Of a DNA stretch of 64,000 nt, positions 17,108 through 25,616 are shown one piece after another. Origin of the DNA: 4572-13 sp964594065 (GTDB lineage: Bacteria; Planctomycetota; Phycisphaerae; Sedimentisphaerales; Anaerohalosphaeraceae); contig CAZQKX010000013.1 of assembly GCA_964594065.1 (NCBI GenBank), positions 5,259 to 69,258 on the forward strand. The letters run 5' to 3'. The first letter of the stretch is position 1, and the number at the start of each line of letters is the position of its first letter. Made by a program: the position numbers and the translations under genes. The notes below the pieces were generated by a model. The model did no database searches and was not told the origin of the DNA. It saw nothing but the letters and a program-made list of their open reading frames with translations.

Positions 17108-18988
17108 TTAATTTACACCCACTACGATGCGAAAACCATATTCAACTTGCTCAAAATGACGGGGATCCACATCAATACTACTTCCACTTCCACGACTAAT
17201 CGTGAAGCGACCATCACTACGGTATACATGGCCGTGGCTTTTATAAATTTTTTGGGGCCCTTTAGGATCAACAACATCATCACTTAAGTAATATTCTAAA
17301 TAATAATCAGAACACCACTCGAATCCTCGGCCTGCCATGCCAATCACACCATCAGGTGTTTTGTCATTAGGAAATGCATCTACTGAAGCACAACTCCACC
17401 TATGTGGATATTTCTTGTAATGATATGCAGTAGACAATTGATACTCCACATCTTTATCTTCACCCCAAGGATACGTCCTGTCCTCAGAGCCACGAGCTGT
17501 GAATTCCCATTCTGCTTCTGTTGGTAAACGAACCGTAAAACCAGTATGATCACTAAGCCACAGGCAAAATTCGGCAGCCACTCCCCATGGAACGAAACTA
17601 ATTGCACAGTTTACGCAGTCAGGCTTAGGGACGTAAATCCCATTGTTCTTTTCCACTCTTGAAAGCTCGTGAAGTTTAAAATATCGATCCGGACGCTTAA
17701 TCGAGTTTAAAAATGCACAAAATTGCTCACATGTCACCTTATATTTACCAATATAAAACCCTTTTGTTATCGTGACTTTTCGAGATGGCCATTCATTGGG
17801 CCCCTTAGGACTTTCAATAATTGGGAGAGAAGTACGCTCCAATAAATCCGTATTTCTTCCCATTTTAAAGCGCCCCGGACAGATATAAACCAAGTCAAAA
17901 AATAATCCTTCATCGGCAACAAATCGAATTTCTTTGGGGGGCCGAACCAGTGAGACTAATGTATTGACATCACTGATTTCAACCGGCTTCGAAATAACAA
18001 CATCCTCTTTAACATCGCTTCCAAGCAACTCAGAATCATAGATAATTGGTGAATAAAAAACACTCTTACTTCCCCAACCAATGATTCGTCCGTCTTTTCG
18101 CAATCCTAAACAAAAATCACCACCGGCAACCACATCGACATACGAATCGTTATCCAGAGAACCCACTTGACCTTCAACATCCAATCCCCAACTAATAACA
18201 CTACCATCTGATCTCAAAGCCACGCTATGATGTCGCCCGACAGCAATATCAATAAAATCACTCCCTTGAGGAGCATTCGCTTGGGCCCATGTATTATGCC
18301 CCCAACCAATGACACTGCCGTCGGCTTTCAATGCCATAGAATGATGGCCTCCTGTGGCAACCGCAACAATGTCTTTGTTACCCTGCAGTTCCATCTGAGC
18401 TAAACCTCTGCTTTCCGAATTATATAAATGACCGTCCGCATTGAATGCTGCATGAATGCCTGCATTTGATGCGATTTTTATCAAATCCTCCCCTTTCCCT
18501 TGCTTTATATTAGCATTATATTGATCACCCCACAGTACAACGCTGTTATCTGCCCTCCATGCCATACTATGGTTTTTTCCGGCAGCAATCGCAATGAAAT
18601 CACGTCCCTCGGGAGGCGTAATCTTTCCGTAATTATTATATCCCCATTGGACAATGGTCCCATCTTTTCGCAATGCTACGCTGTGATTTTTTCCCGCAGC
18701 AATGGCAACATAGTCATTGCCCTCGGGAGGCTCTGCCTTTCCCCATTTGTTATTGCCCCATGTATCAATACTCCCGTCTGTCTTCAGTGCTAAACAGTGA
18801 TTATCCCCTCCACTGATTGCAACATATCGATCAGATGGATCCGCAAGCTCCTGAAGTTTAATCCGATTTCCCATCCCCATCACGGATTGAACTAATAATG
18901 CAAAAACAATGACGAAATATAAAAGATACTTGTTAGTATATTGCTTCGCTATCTTCATAAAACCAACCACATTCTTATCTATACTCAT
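17108..18988 (-). CDS. RCC1-repeat protein with C-terminal SUMF1-like domain
   Basis: Of 626 residues, the N-terminus has one membrane helix or signal (YLLYFVIVFALLVQSVMGMG). Residues about 55-320 are RCC1-type repeats (VAIAAGKNHSVALRKDGTIV then QWG, repeated six or more times), which form a seven-bladed propeller in known cases. Residues about 370-625 are a SUMF1/EgtB/PvdO domain (FKMGRNTD, VRLPTEAEWEFTARG, YPWGEDK, GRGFEWCSDYY, YGFRIVVGV). In true formylglycine-generating enzyme the region before GFR carries two active cysteines. Here it reads RGSGSSIDVDPRHF without cysteine, so sulfatase activation is unlikely. The domain probably serves binding. An alternative start is the ATG ten codons in. 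Confidence 0.85.
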   Translation of the reverse strand: MSIDKNVVGFMKIAKQYTNKYLLYFVIVFALLVQSVMGMGNRIKLQELADPSDRYVAISGGDNHCLALKTDGSIDTWGNNKWGKAEPPEGNDYVAIAAGKNHSVALRKDGTIVQWGYNNYGKITPPEGRDFIAIAAGKNHSMAWRADNSVVLWGDQYNANIKQGKGEDLIKIASNAGIHAAFNADGHLYNSESRGLAQMELQGNKDIVAVATGGHHSMALKADGSVIGWGHNTWAQANAPQGSDFIDIAVGRHHSVALRSDGSVISWGLDVEGQVGSLDNDSYVDVVAGGDFCLGLRKDGRIIGWGSKSVFYSPIIYDSELLGSDVKEDVVISKPVEISDVNTLVSLVRPPKEIRFVADEGLFFDLVYICPGRFKMGRNTDLLERTSLPIIESPKGPNEWPSRKVTITKGFYIGKYKVTCEQFCAFLNSIKRPDRYFKLHELSRVEKNNGIYVPKPDCVNCAISFVPWGVAAEFCLWLSDHTGFTVRLPTEAEWEFTARGSEDRTYPWGEDKDVEYQLSTAYHYKKYPHRWSCASVDAFPNDKTPDGVIGMAGRGFEWCSDYYLEYYLSDDVVDPKGPQKIYKSHGHVYRSDGRFTISRGSGSSIDVDPRHFEQVEYGFRIVVGVN

Positions 18989-19088
18989 ATAAAATTACAT
19001 TTTAATCCGTGCATTTTGTTCGTAATATTCCTTTGTATGGTTCCATCTCAAATGTCTCCTAAATTGTATTCTGCCTTCTAATTCCTGT

Positions 19089-19135
19089 GTTCGTGAAAGG
19101 AATTATACCGAATCTCGGTGAGTGTGGGAAGGGAA
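19089..19135 (-). promoter_or_regulatory. CTTCCCAC-N16-TATAAT promoter-like element, copy B
   Basis: CCCTTCCCAC, 16 bases, TATAATTC and then CACGAAC on the minus strand, about 100 bases upstream of the RCC1-SUMF1 gene. The 16-base spacer differs from copies A and C while both flanks are kept. Confidence 0.6.
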
Positions 19136-19242
19136 TTTTGCAATTTACATTTGACATCCAATCGGCTATAATGGCTCAGCAACCATTAGAAGGTGCAGCT
19201 TAGAATAGAATGACATACTGCCAACCGAAAGGAGGTATTGCA

Positions 19243-19647
19243 ATGGAACCGATTGTGGCAAAATGCGGTTATCGATGCGATTTGTGTGCGGCCTTCGAAG
19301 CCAATCTCAAAAGCGAGGATGACAAACAGGATATGAGCCGTGCACTGCAGCAGTATTTTGGATGCACCATACCGCCGGAACAGATCAAGCCCTGTAAAGG
19401 CTGTGCGTGTGCGAAAAAAACACCGGACCCGGACTGTAAGGTTTTTCCGTGCGTCCGTGAAAAAGGCCTGGACAACTGCGGCCGGTGCGAATATTTCGGC
19501 TGCGACATACTCAAGACACGGATGGATGTCGTCGAGGAGATTCTCGCCAAACACCCCGACATGCCCCGGACCGACTATGAACGCTACTTCAAGCCCTACC
19601 TGAGCCGGGAAATCCTGACCCTCATCCACGAGTCAATGCAGCAATAA
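19243..19647 (+). CDS. Cysteine-rich DUF3795-type protein
   Basis: The start at 19243 is set by AAAGGAGGT seven bases upstream. The 134-residue cytoplasmic protein has the DUF3795 pattern: CGYRCDLCAAF at residues 7-17, CKGCACAKKTPDPDCKVFPC at about 57-76, and CGRCEYFGCD at about 86-95. The clustered cysteines suggest metal (zinc or Fe-S) binding. The family function is unknown. It is a lone plus-strand gene between two minus-strand genes. Confidence 0.85.
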   Translation: MEPIVAKCGYRCDLCAAFEANLKSEDDKQDMSRALQQYFGCTIPPEQIKPCKGCACAKKTPDPDCKVFPCVREKGLDNCGRCEYFGCDILKTRMDVVEEILAKHPDMPRTDYERYFKPYLSREILTLIHESMQQ

Positions 19648-19706
19648 CCCCGTAGGGCTGGCCATGCTTTATTATGTCGCTTGGCGCTCCATGCTGCTGG
19701 GGCCTG

Positions 19707-20252
19707 TTAGTCGTTCTTATTGTAGCTTCGGATTTCGTCGAGGCTTTTCCGTTGCTTGTGTGGGATTTTTTTGTCCGCGGAAAAACCGACCGAAATGATC
19801 AGCTCGATTCGTTTGGGCTTCGGGATCGAAAGCATTTTCTTGACCTTCTTTTCGTTGAACCAGCCAAGCATACAGGTGCCAAGTCCTTCCTCTGCGGCCT
19901 GCAGGCAAAAATGCTCGGCGGCAATGCCGACATCCATCTGGCTGAAGTTTTTCTTTTTGACAACGCCGCCTATTTTAGCCAACAGCTTTTGCCGCGTCGA
20001 AACGATCAGAACCAAAACGGGCGCCTGACAGGCAAAGTGATTAAACGTCAACAGTCCCTCAAAAGCCGCCTTGGCCAGCTCCGCTTTGAGAGAAGGGTCA
20101 TCGACAATGATAAACTTCCAGGGCTGAGAATTACAGGCCGAAGGTGCCAACCGTGCCGCTTCGATACAGCGATCGATCGTTTCCCGGGCAACCGGCGTCG
20201 CCGTGTAACGCCTGACACTATAACGTTGATTGGCTAAATCCAAAAAGCGCAT
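19707..20252 (-). CDS. Nitroreductase-family FMN oxidoreductase
   Basis: The 181-residue protein has the nitroreductase pattern: RYSVRRYTATPV at about residues 10-21 (the FMN-binding Arg pair), ARLAPSACNSQPWKFIIVDD at about 33-52, and EEGLGTCMLGWF at about 120-131. It should be a soluble, dimeric FMN enzyme using NAD(P)H to reduce nitro or quinone compounds; the physiological substrate is not predictable. A promoter-like element (copy C) lies 35-85 bases upstream. Confidence 0.9.
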   Translation of the reverse strand: MRFLDLANQRYSVRRYTATPVARETIDRCIEAARLAPSACNSQPWKFIIVDDPSLKAELAKAAFEGLLTFNHFACQAPVLVLIVSTRQKLLAKIGGVVKKKNFSQMDVGIAAEHFCLQAAEEGLGTCMLGWFNEKKVKKMLSIPKPKRIELIISVGFSADKKIPHKQRKSLDEIRSYNKND

Positions 20253-20287
20253 CTCATTTTCCCCATCGTGTTTCCTCTGAATCCTGA

Positions 20288-20336
20288 GTTCGTGCGAGAA
20301 TTATACCCGATACCGCCGACGGTGGGAAGGGATTTT
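20288..20336 (-). promoter_or_regulatory. CTTCCCAC-N16-TATAAT promoter-like element, copy C
   Basis: CCCTTCCCAC, 16 bases, TATAATTC and then GCACGAAC on the minus strand, upstream of the nitroreductase gene. The spacer is nearly the same as in copy A. A half copy of the GTCATTCCCGC hairpin repeat follows at 20367-20398. Confidence 0.6.
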
Positions 20337-20431
20337 TATTGTCTTGTCATGTGGACGCGAGACCTTGTCATTGGCGCAAAGGCGCCGAATCCAGCGTTGC
20401 CTGACAGCTTTATTTACTACCCAATTTGCTT

Positions 20432-21634
20432 TTAAACTCTGTATACTAAATCATTGAAGATTTCATAATTCGGTTCTATAAAGTTTTTCCCATCTGATGA
20501 TATCATCAAACGAATTAAATTCAGTGATTTCATTTTTTCAATGTCCCGAATTTGCGTAGGAATAGATGAATTCGCGTAATATGCTTGATAAGCATTGTTT
20601 GAACGAAATTCTTCTAATCGTATCTTATCACAGTAAGTCAACAAAATTAGAACATTTAAGACTCTTTTGTTAATTCTTTCTTTAACGGGCCTTTGCCTGT
20701 TTGTAGCAACTAACCAGTTAACATAATCACGAAACATTAGTTGTTTAACTTTTTTTAGAACAAGAAGCTTAATTCTTTTTACTTCCTGAAGGTATCCTTG
20801 TGCTCCCCACATAATAAAATCGCAAGGATCACAGGTTTTGCGTATGTTCGCTAAATGAGAAATATATTCATTTCTATTGGCACTCCAAAAGTTCGCCAAA
20901 GACCAGAAACAATAATTATTTACTTTGTTTACATATAAAACCATCGCCTCGACAGCCCTTGCAACTCTGCCGTTTCCGTCACCAAATGGATGAATTTCAG
21001 AAATGTAATAATGAGCCATCAGTGCTTTGGCGAAAATATTCGCTGACCACGGACCACTGCCTTTATCATTCAGCCATTCTGTAAAGTGCTTTACGGCTTG
21101 ATAAATATCCTTATAACTGCCACAAAGACTCGGTTTTCTTGGATCACCAAATGTGGTTCCCGAATCTCTAAATCGGCCTGGGTAGTTCCCAACATATCCA
21201 ATGTTTTCTGTGAAATATTTATGAATTGTACAAACGTGCTCTATTGTATAAACAAAGTCACCTTCACAATTATCCACTTCCTGCCTGATGTATTCATACA
21301 CCCTCTGAGAGTTGAGAACTTCCTGCCGTTTCTTTTGAATATTATCTTTTAAATCTGGTTCTTGTAACACCTCTTTGATTTCTTCTTCTTTTAATGAAAT
21401 CCCCTCAATAGCTAACGTTGAGCCGATGGCAGATACAAGCTCACTCCTGATGATGTTTTTTGTCGAATGTGGATAAGAAGGCAACTCTTTGATTAATTCA
21501 TCCGCATTGTTAATGTCTTGCCATATATTCAGAAAGCCGATTAGGGCGTACACATTCTCTTGGCTCTCCGCAAGAGCCTCCTCAACCTCTTTGAGTAAAT
21601 CAAACCGAATTAATTGTGTATAATTTAAAGCCAT
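20432..21634 (-). CDS. Fic-domain protein (class II, AMPylation-type)
   Basis: I take the ATG at 21634 as the start; an in-frame GTG seven codons upstream is weaker. The 400-residue protein contains the full Fic motif HPFGDGNGRVAR (residues about 215-226), with the catalytic His and the nucleotide-binding Gly/Asn/Arg intact. An N-terminal inhibitory helix motif, TLAIEG (about 73-78), matches the (S/T)xxxE(G/N) signature of class II Fic proteins, whose glutamate blocks activity until released. The C-terminal 110 residues look like a winged-helix domain. It probably transfers AMP or a related group to a protein target that is unknown. It is AT-rich relative to its neighbours and stands alone, which suggests transfer. 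Confidence 0.92.
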   Translation of the reverse strand: MALNYTQLIRFDLLKEVEEALAESQENVYALIGFLNIWQDINNADELIKELPSYPHSTKNIIRSELVSAIGSTLAIEGISLKEEEIKEVLQEPDLKDNIQKKRQEVLNSQRVYEYIRQEVDNCEGDFVYTIEHVCTIHKYFTENIGYVGNYPGRFRDSGTTFGDPRKPSLCGSYKDIYQAVKHFTEWLNDKGSGPWSANIFAKALMAHYYISEIHPFGDGNGRVARAVEAMVLYVNKVNNYCFWSLANFWSANRNEYISHLANIRKTCDPCDFIMWGAQGYLQEVKRIKLLVLKKVKQLMFRDYVNWLVATNRQRPVKERINKRVLNVLILLTYCDKIRLEEFRSNNAYQAYYANSSIPTQIRDIEKMKSLNLIRLMISSDGKNFIEPNYEIFNDLVYRV

Positions 21635-21655
21635 TTTCCTGCCTTTTTTAAACAC

Positions 21656-21995
21656 CTAACTTATCGTCTATATAGTAACATTTGTTCATGGAATTGTCAA
21701 GTTATTTGTTTTTATTATTGTTGCCACTTATGTACCTATAAGTCTTTTGTTTTTAATATGTTACATGGATTTTTAGTAATATTTGTTGTGTTATGTGGTC
21801 ATTTCTTTCATGTATATATGAATAAAGATATATCTACAAAACCCCCTTTTTTGACGTTTAAGCCGTTTAACACCGCTTCCTTCAGGATGCGAAGTGTCCG
21901 TAATTATTGAACTGTCAGCGACGGGTGTGGGAAGGGATTTTTATTGTCTTGTCGTGTGGATGTGGACGCGATAGCGTTGTTCGGCCAAGCGGCGG
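21656..21995. other. AT-rich gap without gene
   Basis: No gene is seen. The first 180 bases are AT-rich and hold the probable promoter region of the Fic gene. Near 21930 a GTGTGGGAAGGGATTTTTAT block repeats part of the promoter-like elements A-C but without the TATAAT half. Confidence 0.6.
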
Positions 21996-24197
21996 CTATT
22001 TACCGGCTAACCAGTTCTCGTAGAGAACGGCTAACTCATTTTCGTCGATGACACCGTCGCCGGCAGGTGTTGGAGCGATATCAATCGAAAACTCATCGGC
22101 AAGCCAGAAGTCAGCAAGTACAACAAAATCACTGTAATCAACATCGCAGCCGCCTGCAAAGTCGCCATACGAAGCAGTCGTAAATTCATATGCCCCAATA
22201 TCAACCGTGGCTGTGCCGCTGCAATCGCCGTCGACAGTCCTGACTCTGCCGTCATGGTCAAACGGTTCTGAATCGGCAATGTTAACACCGGCCTCGATAC
22301 AAGACGAGCTTGCCTGCAGATGATAATCTTCCGCTGACACATTCACATATTGCGGATTGGCAACGATACAGCCGCCGGCCCACCCAAGACCGTTTATCAG
22401 CGCTTCGGTGTTGTAAGCCGATCCGTAGTAAACATTCGTGCCGTTGTTGTAAAAGAGACTGTTGACGATCCCGTCGGAGCCAGTGATGCCCGACCAATTG
22501 CTATACAGGCCATACGTCGTTGAATTCGTGATCGTGCTGTTTTGAAGCTTAAATCCCGCCAGGTTCCAATTTGTCAGCCGAATCGACTCCGGCGTATTAC
22601 TATCAAAGCTGCAGTTGATGATCTCGACCGTCCCGCAGTTGCTTTCGATCGCCGCATGGTTTGCACCCGTCTGGTTATCGGCAAAGACACAGTTAACCAG
22701 CTTGAGCAATGTTGATGAGTCATTCCAACTGCAGGTAATCGCACCGCCCCACTCATTGGCAAAATTATCCTCAAAAAGACATCCGTTAAAGATCACTCTG
22801 GGCGATCCTCCCTGAAGAAGTCCGGCAGCGCCACCGGAAGGATAGGAACCGAGGGCCGAATTATTGTGAATCCAGCAGTTTTCAATAAGAATCGTGCCGC
22901 CGTGACCGTCTCTGATACCGATGCCTCCGGCAGAACCGTTGAGAGGGTGGTTCCCGGCAATCGTGCAGTTAGCGATAACCGTATTATCATCATAAGGCCC
23001 ATTCACCTGAATCCCGGAACTCCAGTTGATGTGTGCACCGGTAACGACAAAGCCGTCCAACCGTACGCCTTCGGAGCTGTGAAGTGAAACGCCCTCATAA
23101 CCGTCAGGCGGAGATGAGATCGTGGTCAGTTTGGACCCAAAAAAGTCGCGGTCGTCCAGCGATGTATCGCCGTTGGCAAAACCGCCATACAGCTCAATGT
23201 TACGCATCCCGTGAAGGGTTATATATTCCTGGTACGTTCCCGCGGCTACCCATATCTGGTCGCCATCGGTCGCTTCGTTGATCGCCGCATTAATTGTTGC
23301 TTTAGCCTGTGCCCAACTGGCCCCGCTGTTGGCATCACTGCCGCCGGTGCCATCGACATACCAGGTCACATTGGTATCCGGTTTGCGCCAGGCTCGCACA
23401 TACCGAATGTTATAAGTCTTCGGCAGTGCCCCGGCATCGATCGCATCGTTGATATGAGTCAGAGACGTCAGCCATTGATTATATTCATTGCCGATCATCA
23501 GACGCATGGCAACCTTAAAACTTTCGGTCGCTTTCTGTCGATAGAGCGTGCCGTCAATATAGATCCGGCAGTAATCCTTGTCCCACTCGAAACCATAGAT
23601 ATGATAATCGTCTATCATTCGCCAGGGCAGCGTATAAGACTCAGGGTCAGCAATGTGAGTCGTATCCACTCCAGTCGGCGTCGGCGTTCTATTGGTATGG
23701 AAATTACAGTTGTACTTGTATTCATCGCCGGGAACACCGGAGCCGCATTCCAGCATATCGATCTCACGGCTGTAGGTGCTGCTGCCGCCGGTAAGCCACC
23801 AACCGGTCACGATCGGAAAGTCCAGTGCCCGGGCTTCGACTTCAAAATACCCATAGCGAAGGTTATGGATGCTCTGCAGGTAGCCGGCATCGATAGCATA
23901 GGCGGTATCCGTCACAGGTGTTGTCGCGCCGGGCTTTAAGTCGGTGGTCAGGATCAGCTCACCGCCGGAAACGGAACAGTTGTTAAATTGATGTTCCACC
24001 GGCATGCGGCCCTGCCAGCTAAGAGCCTCCCATTTGGTCGTATCCACGGATGCACCGTCGAACTCATCGCTCATCGGTTCATACAGCACCCACCCGCCCG
24101 TATTGGTCGGATCGGTATAGGGATACGGATCAGCAACTGCAATAGCAACTGCAAAAATGACGATTCCAACAATAAAAAAAGCATTTGGGCGGATCAT
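21996..24197 (-). CDS. Secreted GH16 endo-galactanase with beta-helix and dockerin-like tail
   Basis: The 733-residue protein has a signal peptide (residues 1-22) and a GH16 domain (about 30-275) with the active-site motif SREIDMLE: Glu145 nucleophile, Asp147, Glu150 acid/base. The EIDxxE spacing is that of the beta-agarase, porphyranase and carrageenase branch rather than laminarinases. Residues about 285-685 begin WYVDGTGGSDANSGASWAQA and form a right-handed beta-helix with an outer-membrane-like repeat pattern. The last 45 residues are a dockerin-like pair (GGCDVDYSDFVVLADFWLAD, then GDGVIDENELAVLYENWL). It should cut the polymer outside the cell and pass oligosaccharides to the GH117 lipoproteins. 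The domain combination is unusual. Confidence 0.9.
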   Translation of the reverse strand: MIRPNAFFIVGIVIFAVAIAVADPYPYTDPTNTGGWVLYEPMSDEFDGASVDTTKWEALSWQGRMPVEHQFNNCSVSGGELILTTDLKPGATTPVTDTAYAIDAGYLQSIHNLRYGYFEVEARALDFPIVTGWWLTGGSSTYSREIDMLECGSGVPGDEYKYNCNFHTNRTPTPTGVDTTHIADPESYTLPWRMIDDYHIYGFEWDKDYCRIYIDGTLYRQKATESFKVAMRLMIGNEYNQWLTSLTHINDAIDAGALPKTYNIRYVRAWRKPDTNVTWYVDGTGGSDANSGASWAQAKATINAAINEATDGDQIWVAAGTYQEYITLHGMRNIELYGGFANGDTSLDDRDFFGSKLTTISSPPDGYEGVSLHSSEGVRLDGFVVTGAHINWSSGIQVNGPYDDNTVIANCTIAGNHPLNGSAGGIGIRDGHGGTILIENCWIHNNSALGSYPSGGAAGLLQGGSPRVIFNGCLFEDNFANEWGGAITCSWNDSSTLLKLVNCVFADNQTGANHAAIESNCGTVEIINCSFDSNTPESIRLTNWNLAGFKLQNSTITNSTTYGLYSNWSGITGSDGIVNSLFYNNGTNVYYGSAYNTEALINGLGWAGGCIVANPQYVNVSAEDYHLQASSSCIEAGVNIADSEPFDHDGRVRTVDGDCSGTATVDIGAYEFTTASYGDFAGGCDVDYSDFVVLADFWLADEFSIDIAPTPAGDGVIDENELAVLYENWLAGK

Positions 24198-24246
24198 TTT
24201 ATTCCCCCATATATCAGGTTAATAAGTATACCTACACTGCATTATT

Positions 24247-24275
24247 ATTGTAACACAGCCGCTCCCGTTTTGCAA
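24247..24275 (-). promoter_or_regulatory. Promoter of the GH16 gene
   Basis: TTGCAA (24275-24270) and TACAAT (24252-24247) are 17 bases apart, about 50 bases upstream of the GH16 start codon, which has a GGGGGAATAAA ribosome site. Confidence 0.6.
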
Positions 24276-24341
24276 GAAATTTATCATGTCGCTTGGCGCT
24301 GGATGCTGCTGTGATCCAAACGGTCATTTCCTCAAGCATTT

Positions 24342-24423
24342 GTCATTCCCGCGCTACTCTGTCATTCCCGCGCAGGCGCCGAATCCAGCGTTATTGATGG
24401 ACCTCCGCCTGCGCGCCAGTGAC
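24342..24423. repeat. GTCATTCCCGC hairpin repeat
   Basis: A half copy (24342) and a full copy (24361-24423: GTCATTCCCGCGCAGGCGCC ... CGCCTGCGCGCCAGTGAC) lie between divergent genes, next to a TCATGTCGCTTGGCGCT block at 24284. Confidence 0.7.
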
Positions 24424-24524
24424 ATCCTGCAGGGCCAGTTGTGCGGCAGCAGAATAGAAAAAAAGCATCAGAACAGAATATTCTTGAACCTGCAATAGGC
24501 TTTAGGGTAAGATTATCGATATCG

Positions 24525-24582
24525 TAAGGGACTAATCGTGTTTTTTAACCATGTAAACGGGAAATCCCAGTTTATCTTATAA
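24525..24582 (+). promoter_or_regulatory. Shared leader with short upstream frame, copy 2
   Basis: TAAGGG (24525-24530), seven bases, then a GTG frame (24538-24582) of 14 codons beginning VFFNHVNGK and ending TAA, 26 bases before the prepilin-like gene. It matches copy 1 without gaps and copies 3 and 4 around the ribosome site and first codons. Confidence 0.5.
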
Positions 24583-24608
24583 GTTAATCAGGCTTAAGAA
24601 AAGTAATT

Positions 24609-25403
24609 ATGGTTGTTAGAAAGTTACATCAGAGAAAAGAAGCTTTTACGCTTATTGAATTGTTAGTCGTTATTGCGATTATCGCATTATTGCTGTCAGT
24701 GATTTTGCCTGCTTTGAGGACCGCTAAAGAAGCGGCTCGTGAAGTCGTCTGTAAATCAAATCTCAGGCAATGGCATCTTTGTTTTAAGTTATACCTGCAG
24801 GAAAATGACAATCATTTTACTCCTGCTCAAACAGTTGGCAGTTCCTGGTACAGTTGGATGGATTTAATGGAGCGTTATTATGATACGGATGATGTATTTC
24901 TATGCCCATCAGCCAATTCATTGCCTGCTGTTTCAGGTTCACCTACTGTCGTATGGTCTGATCCTGCCAAACTAAATTCCTGTTGGCGTGCATATAATGC
25001 CTCTATAAGTAGAGAGTACTATGGGAGTTATGGGTTAAATTATTGGGTTAATACCAAGGGAACGAATACGAGTTGGGCAGCAGAAAACTATTTCGGGACG
25101 GATTTGTTTAACTATTCTTCAAGCACTATTCCTTTGTTTTCAGACAATGCCTGGATTGGGGGATATCCTGATGACGATGATCCTCCGAGACCGAATGAAA
25201 CGGATCCCTATGGGGTTAGCCAAGCTGAGATGAATCGAGTTTTGATGAAGCGGCATCGAGGTGCAGTCATTCTTGTCTTCCTGGACGGCAGTGCTGTAAA
25301 GTCGGACTTAAAAGATCTATGGACCTATAAATGGCATCGAAATTTTGAACTTGGAAATCCAATGACACTTGACGATTATGCCTGGCCGGAATGGATGGAA
25401 TAG
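24609..25403 (+). CDS. Prepilin-type N-terminal cleavage/methylation protein, copy 2
   Basis: Of 264 residues, the first 32 are a type IV prepilin signal: a basic MVVRKLHQRKEA, then FTLIELLVVIAIIALLLSV. An alanine, not the usual glycine, stands at the cleavage position before FTLIE, a variant seen in planctomycetes. The head domain contains VVCKSNLRQWHLCFKLYLQE and a late GAVILVFLDGSAV, the DUF1559-like ending. It shares its leader with GH117, GH97 and GH2 genes, so it may be expressed with the carbohydrate enzymes. The function of these pseudopilin-like proteins is not known. Confidence 0.87.
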   Translation: MVVRKLHQRKEAFTLIELLVVIAIIALLLSVILPALRTAKEAAREVVCKSNLRQWHLCFKLYLQENDNHFTPAQTVGSSWYSWMDLMERYYDTDDVFLCPSANSLPAVSGSPTVVWSDPAKLNSCWRAYNASISREYYGSYGLNYWVNTKGTNTSWAAENYFGTDLFNYSSSTIPLFSDNAWIGGYPDDDDPPRPNETDPYGVSQAEMNRVLMKRHRGAVILVFLDGSAVKSDLKDLWTYKWHRNFELGNPMTLDDYAWPEWME

Positions 25404-25468
25404 AGATATTGAAAATTACGTCAGAAGTATTGCATAAAAGAACGACCCATTTCTATTTTGGGGATTTT

Positions 25469-25552
25469 ATGCGGAATTTTTTAAGTATTCTTATCTCGTC
25501 TGTTTTGTCTATTTCAGCTTGTGCGACAGCTAAAACACACTCAATGTTATAA
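25469..25552 (+). CDS. Tiny lipoprotein-like peptide
   Basis: A 27-codon frame begins MRNFLSILISSVLSISAC, a complete lipoprotein signal with the cysteine at residue 18, and stops nine residues later. The stop TAA overlaps the ribosome site of the leader of the GH97 gene. A GGGG stretch lies about five bases before the ATG. It may be a small lipoprotein like entericidins or simply the stump of a lost lipoprotein gene. Confidence 0.35.
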   Translation: MRNFLSILISSVLSISACATAKTHSML

Positions 25553-25562
25553 GGAGTCAATC

Positions 25563-25616
25563 GTGTTTGTTAATCATTCAAATAGAGAATGCTTCTTGAA
25601 AGTACCAGGTTTATGA
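25563..25616 (+). CDS. Leader peptide frame coupled to GH97 gene, leader copy 3
   Basis: AAGGAG (25551-25556), then six bases, then a GTG frame of 17 codons beginning VFVNHSNRE and stopping at TGA 25614-25616, which overlaps the ATG of the GH97 gene (ATGA). This is the arrangement of translational coupling. The same ribosome site and first codons occur in copies 1, 2 and 4. Confidence 0.5.
   Translation: MFVNHSNRECFLKVPGL

Noticed and set aside
17108..18988. Formylglycine-generating enzyme for sulfatases
   Set aside because: The cysteine pair of the active site is missing and no sulfatase lies in the window.
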